A stretch of DNA of 64,000 nt from Polyangiaceae bacterium (GTDB lineage Bacteria; Myxococcota_A; Polyangia; Polyangiales; Polyangiaceae): contig JADJRH010000011.1 of the NCBI GenBank assembly GCA_016712345.1, positions 3,534,001 to 3,598,000 on the forward strand. The letters run 5' to 3'. The notes beneath the pieces are model-generated. The model had not been told where the DNA came from. It did not search any database and saw only the letters and a program-made list of their open reading frames with translations. Both the position numbers and the translations under genes were made by a program. Below are positions 25,038 to 33,696 of this stretch, piece after piece (within the stretch, counting starts at the first letter, position 1; each line of letters opens with the position of its first letter).

Positions 25038-26441
25038 TTATTTGGGCCAGGTGCCAAACGGATCTGTTGTTGGGGCGGACTTTGGCTTGACAGGCGCCGC
25101 GCTGGCACGCGCGGAACCGGTAGGTTTTGTGGACGGGGCAACCGGCGCGGAACTCTGCGAAGGTGCGGCCGTGGCCGGCGCAGCGGTGGGCACGTCCGAC
25201 GAAACGGGTGTGGGCGTGACGGTGATGCCGCCCGTTGGCATGGGAGAACCGACGGCGGCACCGGAATGGGTAGATTCAGGAGCGATCGCGGCGTTGCCCA
25301 ACGGCGAAGTTTCCCACGGTTTGATTATAAACGCTGCCCCTGCCCCAACAGTCAGGGCAATGAGCGCGACCACTGCGGCGACAATCACCCTTCCACCTTT
25401 TTTCTGCGGTGGAGCGTGATGCGCCCTCATAGTTGAACCGGCCAGACTTGTGCCGGCAACAGCGGTGGGGCGATGCAGATCGAGCATGGGCAAGGCCTGC
25501 GCCGGGGCGTTCAGCGGGGCGAGAAAACCCGGCACTTGAGCACCGGCCTGACGCAGTGCAACCCGCATTGCGAGCGCGTCGGGAAAGCGCTTGTCGCGTT
25601 CGAACGAAAGTGCTCGATCGATCACCGCCGCCACCGGAGGCGGAACTTCAGGCATGAGCGATCGAATGGGTGGAGCGTGCTTCGTCATTGCCGCAAGCAT
25701 CATCTGCTGCACCGTGGGCGCGTCGTGCACGAGTCGCCCTGTAATCAGCGTGAACATGCTGGCGGCGATGGCCCAAAGATCGGTGCGCGCGTCCACGTCG
25801 TTCCAGTTTCCGAGCGCCTGCTCCGGTGGCATATACGCCGGTGTACCCATTGCATCCCCGGTGCGCGTCACTCGACCCGAATGGCCTTGCAGCTCGCGCA
25901 CGCGGGCAATGCCAAAGTCGAGAACTTTCACTGTTCCGTCGGTGGTGAGAAAGAAATTTTCAGGTTTTAGATCTCGGTGAACGATGCCTTTTGCGTGCGC
26001 CGCGATGAGTACATCAAGCAACCTATCGGCAACCGTGAGCGTGAAACCCACGTCAAGCCGAGCCTTGGGTTGCCGCTCCGCCAGCGCGTCGATTGTGGAG
26101 CCTAAAAGCAGCTCCATGACCAGAAACACGGAGCCGTCTTCGGCCACGTCATCGTCGAGAACCGACACGGCACCCGGATGTTCAACGCGATTGGCAGCGT
26201 ACCCTTCTTGTAGAAAACGACGGCGCGAGTCTTCATCCTGCGACAATTCCAAGTGGAGGATCTTGATCGCGCCGCGCTTGCCATTTCGATGAGTGCCTGC
26301 GTACACAGCCGCCATCCCACCGATTCCGAGAAGTTTATCGATTCGCCATTTGTCGCGCAGAGTTGTGCCTACGCGCGCAAGTGCCCGCCGCGTGAACGGA
26401 TCGGGGGGCGGGGACGGCGGATTCATGGGCGGGCGAAGCAT
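25038..26441 (-). CDS. Hanks-type serine/threonine protein kinase with C-terminal transmembrane helix
   Basis: This is a 467-residue protein. The kinase domain (about residues 30-290) has the Gly loop L-G-I-G-G-M-A-A-V-Y, the Lys in A-I-K-I-L, the catalytic loop H-R-D-L-K-P-E-N, D-F-G, and G-T-P-A-Y-M-P-P-E-Q in the activation segment. All key residues are present. A single membrane helix (about 370-390) is followed by an Ala/Pro/Thr/Ser-rich extracytoplasmic tail of about 80 residues. It phosphorylates Ser/Thr on proteins in the cytoplasm. The start may be the ATG at 26441 or the one at 26426; neither has a strong ribosome binding site. It heads a four-gene operon with envelope proteins, so it may tune surface functions. 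Confidence 0.9.
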   Translation of the reverse strand: MLRPPMNPPSPPPDPFTRRALARVGTTLRDKWRIDKLLGIGGMAAVYAGTHRNGKRGAIKILHLELSQDEDSRRRFLQEGYAANRVEHPGAVSVLDDDVAEDGSVFLVMELLLGSTIDALAERQPKARLDVGFTLTVADRLLDVLIAAHAKGIVHRDLKPENFFLTTDGTVKVLDFGIARVRELQGHSGRVTRTGDAMGTPAYMPPEQALGNWNDVDARTDLWAIAASMFTLITGRLVHDAPTVQQMMLAAMTKHAPPIRSLMPEVPPPVAAVIDRALSFERDKRFPDALAMRVALRQAGAQVPGFLAPLNAPAQALPMLDLHRPTAVAGTSLAGSTMRAHHAPPQKKGGRVIVAAVVALIALTVGAGAAFIIKPWETSPLGNAAIAPESTHSGAAVGSPMPTGGITVTPTPVSSDVPTAAPATAAPSQSSAPVAPSTKPTGSARASAAPVKPKSAPTTDPFGTWPK

Positions 26442-26562
26442 ACTCGGTCACCGCCGCCCGTCGAGAGTCAATGTTACAAAAAAGCACGCGGCGAACGTCG
26501 AACACAGTTCGTATTCTGTTCACTGCGCTGAGAGGCTTATCGGCGCCTCACCCGGTGTCCAA

Positions 26563-27357
26563 TTATTGAAGACAGACTTCGTACATGGCCATGTACGAGC
26601 TTCCGGGGAAGATCATCGGCCCCTCGAAGCAGTCGGCGCTCACACCGCGCGCATCGAGCGTGCCGGCGAGGTCAACACCGTCGTAATACTCAATGTGCAG
26701 GTAGTCAGGTCCGACGAGAGTCCAGTCTCCGCCCAAACCGGGATCGGCACCGATGAGTGTCACACTTCCATCTGTTTCAAGAATGCTGTCAAAGCTTGAG
26801 ATGGAGCTGGGGAACAGTTCACACTCATAGAACGACGAAAGGTTCGTTCCGGTGCAATGCCTGTTCGTGGCATTTTCAGGTGCGCTCACGGCAACGGAGT
26901 AGAGTCCCAACGCCGCTGTGTGACTTGCATCGTTGTTTGCGAAATTCTCCTCGTGGGTGCTTGTGGAGGCAGATGCGTCAAACACGATCGGGTCAGTGCT
27001 GTACGGCAGGGTAATGTTGACGGTGGATGACTTGCTCGTATTTTTGTTGATGGTTCCCAAATTACAAGTCACCACGGTCCCCGTTCGAGTGCAGCCGGCA
27101 CTGAGCGAGTTGACAACGCCCATCACGTACACTTGGGGGCTCGTATTCGTTTCAGGCAGTTGGATGGTTAGAACAACGTTCGAGGCATTGCGATTGCCTG
27201 TATTGCCAACGGTAAATGTGTAAGTTGCCGCGCTGTACACATTGACGCCGCTGGGCGCCGAAATGGACACGCCGAGGTTCGCGGCAGGCGCGGCCAGAGC
27301 GGGCGCGCTGACAAGGGTGGCGGCGAGGGCGACAAGCGAACCGGTCTTCAATTTCAT
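26563..27357 (-). CDS. secreted DUF11-type repeat domain protein
   Basis: This is a 264-residue protein starting at the ATG at 27357 (GGAGAG close upstream). The signal peptide is cleaved after A-L-A-A. Residues about 25-145 are a DUF11-like domain: N-L-G-V-S-I-S-A-P-S-G-V, then Y-T-F-T-V-G-N-T-G-N-R-N-A-S-N-V-V-L-T-I-Q-L-P, and a closing N-F-A-N-N-D-A-S-H. The rest is unclassified with two Cys pairs. DUF11 domains are extracellular Ig-like modules of surface proteins. There is no lipobox, so it is probably periplasmic or secreted. No operon partner: divergent from the next gene. Confidence 0.75.
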   Translation of the reverse strand: MKLKTGSLVALAATLVSAPALAAPAANLGVSISAPSGVNVYSAATYTFTVGNTGNRNASNVVLTIQLPETNTSPQVYVMGVVNSLSAGCTRTGTVVTCNLGTINKNTSKSSTVNITLPYSTDPIVFDASASTSTHEENFANNDASHTAALGLYSVAVSAPENATNRHCTGTNLSSFYECELFPSSISSFDSILETDGSVTLIGADPGLGGDWTLVGPDYLHIEYYDGVDLAGTLDARGVSADCFEGPMIFPGSSYMAMYEVCLQ

Positions 27358-27516
27358 GGGCTCTCCTTCAAAAAGCTCAGTGGAACGTGCCCACTATGCG
27401 CTCCGTAAAACCGCTCCGCAGTCACACCTCGCGCCAACTTATTGACCCATCGCGCCACGTGCGCGCCTCAGCGAAAGCCTGCGCGCGGAGCGAAACCCAT
27501 GCTAGGCTCGCGCCTT

Positions 27517-29505
27517 ATGCGAAGACTTGTTCGCGCCAAAAGCGCGCCCAATAGCTTATTTTTATCGCTTTTTGCAGCTTTTCTCCTGGGGGTCACGGCG
27601 CTTTTTGCGGCGTGCAGCGCGGCTGAAGCACCGCCCACGGGCAGCACCTCCACTACAAGCGGAACGGGGGGCAGCACGAGCACCGGTTCAGGGGGCAAAG
27701 GTGGCGAGGGCGGTGACATTATCGATCCCAACCAAAAGCTTGAGATCAAACCTTCCAATCCCCTTCTTGTCATCGACCTACCCCCTACCAAGACCGTCCC
27801 GTTTTCATGTATTGATATTTCGTCGGGTGAACCGGTTTCAGCCACCTGGAAAATCAATACAAATACCCTTGGGGAGATCTCCGACACGGGCGTTTTCTCA
27901 CCCAACGGCAAGGGCATTGGTGAGGTTCTCGTGGAGTGTGAACACGGGGGCTCCAGCGCCGCCACAACACTCAAAGTGTTGATCCACGTTACCGAAGGTG
28001 ACGAAACACTCACCCCGTCGGAGTTGGATACTCTCAAAGGCCCGAGTGGCCAGAGCGATCCTGCCTGGTCTTTTTTATACCCCTACGACGGAACGGTTTT
28101 CCCTCGTGGTATTCTACCACCTGAAATTCATCTCAACTCCGGCAACGCCCCCGGTGATGCCTACCATGTTCAGATTGTTGTCAACGGGTTTGAGTACGAG
28201 GGATTTTTTAAGACAAACGCCACACAAACGCGGTTATTAATGTCTCAGATGGCTTGGGATGCTCTCGGTCTCGTGGCCGGAGGACAAACCGTTGTTGTTC
28301 AGGTTTCCAAGTTGGTCGGCGGGCAAAAGTACGGTCCCATCACCCGAAAGTGGATTCTCGCCAAGGGCAAGCTCCATGGCTCCATTTATTACGAAAGTTA
28401 CGATACTCAACTCACTCCGAGTCCGGGCGCCATCCTGCGGATTAAGGGTGAGTCTCCGCAGCCTGAAGTGTTAATTGACAATTGTACAGTCTGCCACGCC
28501 GCCGCGGCCGACGGGTCTACCTTGGCCACAGCTCAAGGCACATTTGACCTCAGCGGTGGAATGCTCAACCCCCCCAACCTCTGGGCCGGCGACGCATCCT
28601 TCGGTGCACTCTACCCAAAGCAGGGCGCCGTGATGGTCACTTTCTACGCTGGAAACCCTCAGCTCGTCACCAAAAACGGCACCATTGTCAGCGAAAGCGG
28701 AATCGAAGGCTTCAAGGTAAGAGCGCCGACATTTTCGCTCGATGGAAAACACCTGGCCTTCTGGGACCAAGCGGTGAGCGGAACCGGCGGCGTTTTGGCA
28801 ATGGTAGATTATGACGAAGCCGCCCAGAAATTCAGCAACTACGACGTGCTCGCCGCCGTTGTAAGTCAACCAATTTCTACCTGGCCCGCCTTTACCCCCG
28901 ACGGTAAATGGGTTGTTTTCCAAATCGGCACCACAGAAATGACCGGCGGTGGAACGGGTAGACTCGTCGCGGTTCATACCGAGTCAAAACAACTTGTCGA
29001 TCTCCTCAAGCTCAACGGTGATGGGTATATGCCCGCCGGACCACGCGATGAACTCAAAAACTACGAACCTACCATCGCCCCAATCGCCTCAGGCGGGTAT
29101 TTCTGGATTACCTTCACATCGCGGCGCACGTACGGCAATGCCCTCATTGGCCCGCCTGAAGTCACCAAGCGCCTTTGGATTGCGGCCCTCGACCTGAATC
29201 CCGCGCCCGGCAGCGATCCTTCCCATCCCGCGTTTTATGTTTCCGGACAAGAACTCAACGCTGGAAATAGCCGCGGCTTCTGGTCACTCGACGCTTGTAA
29301 GGCCACCGGCGAGGCTTGTGAAACGGGCGACGAGTGTTGCGAAGGTGCCTGCATTGAGCTGGAACCAGGCTCAGGAAAAACCGTATGTGGAACTCCGCAG
29401 GGCTGTTCGAACGAATTCGATACCTGCGAAACCGACGGCGATTGCTGCGAAAACAAGGGCCTTGTTTGCATCGGCGGCAAGTGCTCGCTTGAGACTCCCA
29501 ATTAG
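27517..29505 (+). CDS. large lipoprotein with TolB-like propeller, CXXCH motif and C-terminal Cys-rich knot
   Basis: This is a 662-residue protein. I start it at the ATG at 27517, directly before the signal peptide (lipobox F-A-A-C); the open frame runs 25 codons further. A Thr/Ser/Gly linker reaches about residue 70. An Ig-like part (about 75-160) precedes a long domain with C-T-V-C-H (about residue 325) in L-I-D-N-C-T-V-C-H-A-A-A-A-D-G. That domain also has propeller-type blades such as S-L-D-G-K-H-L-A-F-W-D and F-T-P-D-G-K-W-V-V-F-Q, which are TolB/WD40-like PD40 motifs. The last 60 residues hold 12 Cys in a dickkopf/colipase-like spacing. Probably a surface haem-containing propeller. Function unknown. 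Confidence 0.78.
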   Translation: MRRLVRAKSAPNSLFLSLFAAFLLGVTALFAACSAAEAPPTGSTSTTSGTGGSTSTGSGGKGGEGGDIIDPNQKLEIKPSNPLLVIDLPPTKTVPFSCIDISSGEPVSATWKINTNTLGEISDTGVFSPNGKGIGEVLVECEHGGSSAATTLKVLIHVTEGDETLTPSELDTLKGPSGQSDPAWSFLYPYDGTVFPRGILPPEIHLNSGNAPGDAYHVQIVVNGFEYEGFFKTNATQTRLLMSQMAWDALGLVAGGQTVVVQVSKLVGGQKYGPITRKWILAKGKLHGSIYYESYDTQLTPSPGAILRIKGESPQPEVLIDNCTVCHAAAADGSTLATAQGTFDLSGGMLNPPNLWAGDASFGALYPKQGAVMVTFYAGNPQLVTKNGTIVSESGIEGFKVRAPTFSLDGKHLAFWDQAVSGTGGVLAMVDYDEAAQKFSNYDVLAAVVSQPISTWPAFTPDGKWVVFQIGTTEMTGGGTGRLVAVHTESKQLVDLLKLNGDGYMPAGPRDELKNYEPTIAPIASGGYFWITFTSRRTYGNALIGPPEVTKRLWIAALDLNPAPGSDPSHPAFYVSGQELNAGNSRGFWSLDACKATGEACETGDECCEGACIELEPGSGKTVCGTPQGCSNEFDTCETDGDCCENKGLVCIGGKCSLETPN

Positions 29506-29577
29506 TCCGAAGGAAAGTGACGCCGCGATCACGTTTTCCACCGGTCTCGCCGGCAAAACTCATGACGAGCGGAACTT

Positions 29578-30213
29578 TTATTGGCAGCGTTCGGCCACGC
29601 GGGCGCCGTTGGGATCTTGATTGAAGAAGATCTCCACACCCGTCACATTGAAGTGCACTTGGGTAGGTGTGATTTCTATAATTTCCAACTGCCCTTCCTC
29701 AAAGCCCCCGCCCCCGCCGCCTGAGCACAAGCCGTTTCCCTCATCAATGGTTTCATACATGTTGATGTCCAAACCGGGATCCGAAAACGGAATGACCCCA
29801 ACCTGAAACAATGCCGGATCAACCGAGATACTCACATACCATCCGCCGCAACTTTCACTCGACCCGTAGGGATTGGTACACGCCGGGGTAGAATACCCGC
29901 CGCCGAAGAGTAAAAATTGTTTGTTTGGATCTACCCCACCGCCGCTTCCGGTGGTTGAGCTTCCACCCGACCCCGTTCCCGCTGCTTCCATTTGAGCCCA
30001 GGTCATTGCCAATGCTTGAGGCGCCGGACAACCCGGATCACAACCGCCGCCTTCACCCACCGAGCCGCCCGCACCACCGGAGCCACCCGAGCCGCCGTCA
30101 CCCACGAAATTGTCACCGCCCTTCGAGACAATGCCTCCGCAACCCGCAAGAGAAGGAGCGGCAAGAACGAGGGAAAGGCAAACGGGCCATCCAATGTGTT
30201 TTGTAAGATTCAT
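29578..30213 (-). CDS. putative lipoprotein, Gly-rich
   Basis: This is a 211-residue protein starting at the ATG at 30213, with GAAGGGGGG about 6 bases upstream. The lipobox is S-L-A-G-C. The mature N-terminus is Gly/Ser-rich (G-G-S-G-G-S-G-G-A-G-G). It is followed by C-D-P-G-C-P-A-P, a second Gly/Ser/Thr stretch, and a beta-rich C-terminal half with S-C-G-G-W-Y-V-S-I-S-V-D and a run of six Gly. No family recognised. It converges with the propeller lipoprotein gene (72 bases between stops). Confidence 0.68.
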   Translation of the reverse strand: MNLTKHIGWPVCLSLVLAAPSLAGCGGIVSKGGDNFVGDGGSGGSGGAGGSVGEGGGCDPGCPAPQALAMTWAQMEAAGTGSGGSSTTGSGGGVDPNKQFLLFGGGYSTPACTNPYGSSESCGGWYVSISVDPALFQVGVIPFSDPGLDINMYETIDEGNGLCSGGGGGGFEEGQLEIIEITPTQVHFNVTGVEIFFNQDPNGARVAERCQ

Positions 30214-30415
30214 AAAACCCCCCTTCGCAAAGGCCATACCGACGTTCCCGTTCGGCCCGGCGCGGCCGGCAACATGCCCCGCAAAGCACCGCAAAGGCCC
30301 GGCGTTCGCTCCGTTTGAACAGGCGCTCCAGGCTCGTGCACTCTGCTCAATGCTTCAGAGTGTGCCATTCTGAGACTGCGCTCCGGCAACATCTTGCCGT
30401 TTGAAAACGTCCCCC

Positions 30416-32416
30416 TCAGGGAGCGGGCACCTTACCCTTGGGATCGGCCGCCAGGTTCTTTAGAAACTCCGCGGCTTGATCGGCGGCCTTGGGTTGGTCA
30501 AACACCACGAAATGGCCATCATCCCCGGCAGAAATGGGCCATTGCGCAATAATGCCCGACGCCTGACCGTTGGCAAGATTGCCACTCAACCCAGTGGGTG
30601 GAACGGTCACCGGTTGCGGACCTCCCCATGCCGTTTGGACAATTGGATGTTGACCCGGCAGTTGCAAGGGTAGACCCATCGCCACCGAATGTGCCTCAAT
30701 TCCAGCCGGAGGTGAATAGCTGTCACCCTTCCCATCCGGGTTAATGCCCTCGGTCATATAAATGCTCTTAGAAGCAAACGTGGGGCGCGGCTCGGCCGCG
30801 ATCATCCGGGCGTAGTTGATCGGATCTGTAACGTCGACAATCGCCTGAGCCATGGAAATGGCAGGATGGAACAAGTCAAGTTCTGCCGCTTCTTCTGTGG
30901 AAAGGCTCAAAAAGATCGTGGCCACCAAGTTTTTTATACTCGGGCTCGGCTCTGTTTTTTCAAGCAGCGCAATGGCAAAGATGGCAGACGAACCGGACAA
31001 AACCCCGCCGCGTGCCGCACTGTCAGAGGCGAGAAAAAGTGGGCCTGAAAGCCCACCTTGACTGTGGCCAAAGTAAAGAACCTTCGACGAGTCGAATTGA
31101 ATTTCTTGACCTGTCGTTGAAACCGAGGCCGGCACTTTGATTTTTGTTTCTGTAAAAAGACGCGTGCGTTGCACTTCATCAATCGCGCCCTGACGGGGAT
31201 TGGTGCGCGCCGCAACTGGATTTTCTACATTGAAAAAGAGAAGCTGAATGGTCCCGGTGTCGCCGCTTACGGGGGCGCCCGGACGTGTACCATGGAAGAT
31301 TTGATCTACCCCCATGCTTGCCAAACAACGCTGTGAAAGCTCCCGCGCGGTGCCATCCGCAATATAGCTTTCAAAGTCACCGCCTGTGCCGTGGGCGTAC
31401 AGAACAACAGGGTAGCCGTTGGCGGGCATTGGGCAGGTTTGAGCTTTGGGAACGCTCAAAGAAAATCGCAGACTGAAGGTGTCCACGACGCTTGGAATCC
31501 CGTCCTGAAAGTTGAAGTTGCCTCCGTCGCCGTAGTTTTTAAAGGGTAGAGTGCCCGCCTGAAAGTTCGGCGATGGACCGTAAATCCCCCGGTAAGTGTC
31601 ATAGGTAGGTTTTTGCGCGGCCCAAACCCAACTCTGTTGCTCGGCGGTTGGCGCAGGCACAAATTTTCGCACGTGATCGGCAACCTGAAAAAGCTCTGTC
31701 GCCGGGCTTGCCGTTGTAAACGCGGTGAAGTGCACAATGTCGAGGGTTGAAATTCCGGCGGCCTCCACTTCTGAAACCGCATCGCCGAGCGACCCACAAA
31801 TGCCGGGGCCGCTTCCCCCAAGCACGGCGGCAAGAGTTTCATTCTGAGCAATGGGCGAACCGTCAGCCGAGTGGAGCGCGTTCGTTGCGACCAGGGCATA
31901 CCGGGTAGACGGCCGAAGCGGAAACCCCGGCGTCGGCATGACAGCCAACGTGTTTGGCAGCCAATATACACCGGCCTCGGCTCGAAACTTGACGCTTATT
32001 TGTTTGCGCTGACCATGTTCAGGTGAACTTGGATCGATATCGATAAGCTGTACAGACGACGAAGCCTGCATCGCAGCAGCGGGATCCACGGGCAGCGTCG
32101 AAGGATCGATCGGACCGTCAAATCGCAAAAAACCGGCGGCGACGGGCGAAAATCCGCTCACCACACCGTCCATCGATTCAATGTATTGGTTCACGATCGG
32201 AACGGCTTTGGGGTTGTAATACCCCGTGAAGCGCGTTTTCCCGTTTTCGATACGGGCGTCGCTCGGCCATGGATGATCAAAAAAGGTGGCTTCGTTCAGG
32301 TCGGCGAGCGAAGCGGGACAGGCGAAAATCGCGCTCGCCGATTCAGCAGTTGGTTCAGACCCACAACCCAACGCCAAGGCGGCGACACACGGCAAACAGG
32401 CGGCTAAGCGGCGCAT
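30416..32416 (-). CDS. secreted alpha/beta hydrolase lipoprotein with N-terminal Ig-like region
   Basis: This is a 666-residue protein starting at the ATG at 32416. The signal peptide has the lipobox L-A-L-G-C. Residues about 25-190 look like SbsA/Big-type Ig domains (L-R-P-S-T-R-Y-A-L-V-A-T-N-A-L). The hydrolase core begins about residue 320 with V-V-L-Y-A-H-G-T-G-G. The nucleophile elbow is F-G-H-S-Q-G-G (about residue 435). The catalytic His is probably in D-D-G-H-F-V-V-F-D near the C-terminus. This resembles the extracellular lipase/Pla-1-like group. Likely an outer-membrane-anchored esterase or lipase. It is divergent from the SDR gene that starts the CoA operon. Confidence 0.82.
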   Translation of the reverse strand: MRRLAACLPCVAALALGCGSEPTAESASAIFACPASLADLNEATFFDHPWPSDARIENGKTRFTGYYNPKAVPIVNQYIESMDGVVSGFSPVAAGFLRFDGPIDPSTLPVDPAAAMQASSSVQLIDIDPSSPEHGQRKQISVKFRAEAGVYWLPNTLAVMPTPGFPLRPSTRYALVATNALHSADGSPIAQNETLAAVLGGSGPGICGSLGDAVSEVEAAGISTLDIVHFTAFTTASPATELFQVADHVRKFVPAPTAEQQSWVWAAQKPTYDTYRGIYGPSPNFQAGTLPFKNYGDGGNFNFQDGIPSVVDTFSLRFSLSVPKAQTCPMPANGYPVVLYAHGTGGDFESYIADGTARELSQRCLASMGVDQIFHGTRPGAPVSGDTGTIQLLFFNVENPVAARTNPRQGAIDEVQRTRLFTETKIKVPASVSTTGQEIQFDSSKVLYFGHSQGGLSGPLFLASDSAARGGVLSGSSAIFAIALLEKTEPSPSIKNLVATIFLSLSTEEAAELDLFHPAISMAQAIVDVTDPINYARMIAAEPRPTFASKSIYMTEGINPDGKGDSYSPPAGIEAHSVAMGLPLQLPGQHPIVQTAWGGPQPVTVPPTGLSGNLANGQASGIIAQWPISAGDDGHFVVFDQPKAADQAAEFLKNLAADPKGKVPAP

Positions 32417-32527
32417 AAAGGGAATGGTGCCCGAAGAGTGACGCCGCGTCGACAACCACCGCGCAAATGCGGCACCAAGCCCCACTCGTTCCCACGCAAC
32501 GTTGTACTTTACACATAAATCATTTAC
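32417..32527. promoter_or_regulatory. divergent promoter region of the CoA-degradation operon
   Basis: These 111 bases separate the hydrolase lipoprotein and SDR starts. The part next to the SDR gene is clearly AT-rich (32501-32527). It contains two TTTAC steps (32508-32512 and 32523-32527) flanking CATAAAT. This is the natural place for the operon promoter and for binding of the MarR regulator encoded as the third gene. I cannot identify a clean palindrome, so the operator is not defined. Confidence 0.4.
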
Positions 32528-33286
32528 ATGAGCGACATGTCTCTGGCGGGTCGAAAAGCGCTTGTAACGGGAGGCGGCCGCGGAATTGGCCGAGCCATTT
32601 CACAGAGCTTGGCCGAGGCCGGAGCGCACGTGATTGTCGCCGGGCGCACCGCCAAAGAACTTGAAGAAACGGCGGCGCTCGTGGGTGGAACGCCTCTCGT
32701 CCTTGATGTGAAAGATCGCACCGCGCTCGCGGCCGTCCGCGAACGCACAGGAAGTGTACACATCTTGGTCAACAACGCCGGCATCGCCGAAAGCGCGCCT
32801 TTTGATCGAACGAGCGACGCGCTGTGGGACGACATGATGGCGGTGAATGTGTCGTCTGCGTTTTTTCTGTGCCGTGCACTTGTGCCCGATATGGTGAAAG
32901 CAGGCTGGGGACGCGTTGTAAATTTGGCTTCAAACGCAGGCCTTTCCGGCTATGCGTACACAACAGCGTACTGCGCTTCCAAACACGCCATGGTGGGTCT
33001 AACGCGGGCGCTGGCCGCGGAGATCGCGAAGAGCGGTGTCACCGTCAACGCCGTGTGCCCCGGTTGGGTGGACACTCAAATGACAACCGACGCCGTGCTG
33101 CGGATCGCCAAAAAAACAGGACGCTCCGAAGCCGACGCCCGAAAGCAGCTTGAAAATATGTCGCCGCAGGGAAGGCTCGTTTCACCGCTCGAAGTGGCGC
33201 ATGCGGTGCGAATGTTGTGTGACGACGCCGCGCTCGCCATTCACGGACAAACCATCGTCGTCGACGGCGGTCAGGTAATGAAATGA
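32528..33286 (+). CDS. SDR family NAD(P)-dependent oxidoreductase
   Basis: This is a 252-residue classical short-chain dehydrogenase: T-G-G-G-R-G-I-G (cofactor loop, residue about 14), N-N-A-G (about 80), S-N-A-G...Y-A-Y-T-T-A-Y-C-A-S-K (catalytic Ser, Tyr, Lys), and P-G-W-V-D-T. It has the size and motifs of 3-oxoacyl-ACP/3-hydroxyacyl-CoA reductases. As the first gene of the operon with enoyl-CoA hydratase and acyl-CoA dehydrogenase, oxidation of a 3-hydroxyacyl-CoA is the likely reaction. The stop overlaps the next start by 4 bases (ATGA). Confidence 0.9.
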   Translation: MSDMSLAGRKALVTGGGRGIGRAISQSLAEAGAHVIVAGRTAKELEETAALVGGTPLVLDVKDRTALAAVRERTGSVHILVNNAGIAESAPFDRTSDALWDDMMAVNVSSAFFLCRALVPDMVKAGWGRVVNLASNAGLSGYAYTTAYCASKHAMVGLTRALAAEIAKSGVTVNAVCPGWVDTQMTTDAVLRIAKKTGRSEADARKQLENMSPQGRLVSPLEVAHAVRMLCDDAALAIHGQTIVVDGGQVMK

Positions 33287-33696
33287 CAGATCACATTCAA
33301 ACGGTTCAACCTCCCGATTGGGCGCCCCCGAAAGGGTATGTCAACGGAATGATCGCCCACGGACGCACGCTCTATGTGGCGGGCCAAGTCGGGTGGAACA
33401 AAGAGTGCGTTTTCGAATCGAGCGATTTCGTCGCTCAGTTCGCGCAAGCGCTCGACAACGTGCTCGCCGTCGTAACCGCGGCCGGCGGACTGCCAAGTCA
33501 CGTGGTTCGCATGACTGTGTACGCAACGGATCTCACCGCTTACCGCGACAATCTGCGCTCAATCGGAAAAGTCTGGAAAGAGCGCTTCGGAAAGCACTTT
33601 CCGGCCATGGCGCTTGTGGGTGTCGCAGGCCTTGTTGAAGAAGGGGCCAAAGTTGAAATTGAGGCCACCGCGGTATTGCCGCCCGGTGCTTCATGA
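33283..33696 (+). CDS. RidA/YjgF-family protein lacking the catalytic Arg
   Basis: This is a 137-residue YjgF/RidA-fold protein: P-P-K-G-Y-V-N-G-M, L-Y-V-A-G-Q-V-G-W-N, F-A-Q-A-L-D-N-V-L-A-V-V-T-A-A-G-G, V-R-M-T-V-Y-A-T-D and V-E-I-E-A-T-A-V. In RidA proper, an Arg in V-A-R-L is needed for enamine/imine hydrolysis; here that segment reads V-A-G-L, so the Arg is replaced by Gly. It therefore belongs to a divergent Rid subgroup. Such relatives occur in 2-aminobenzoate-type degradation clusters, where an enamine intermediate must be hydrolysed. The gene overlaps both neighbours by 4 bases. Confidence 0.85.
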   Translation: MTDHIQTVQPPDWAPPKGYVNGMIAHGRTLYVAGQVGWNKECVFESSDFVAQFAQALDNVLAVVTAAGGLPSHVVRMTVYATDLTAYRDNLRSIGKVWKERFGKHFPAMALVGVAGLVEEGAKVEIEATAVLPPGAS

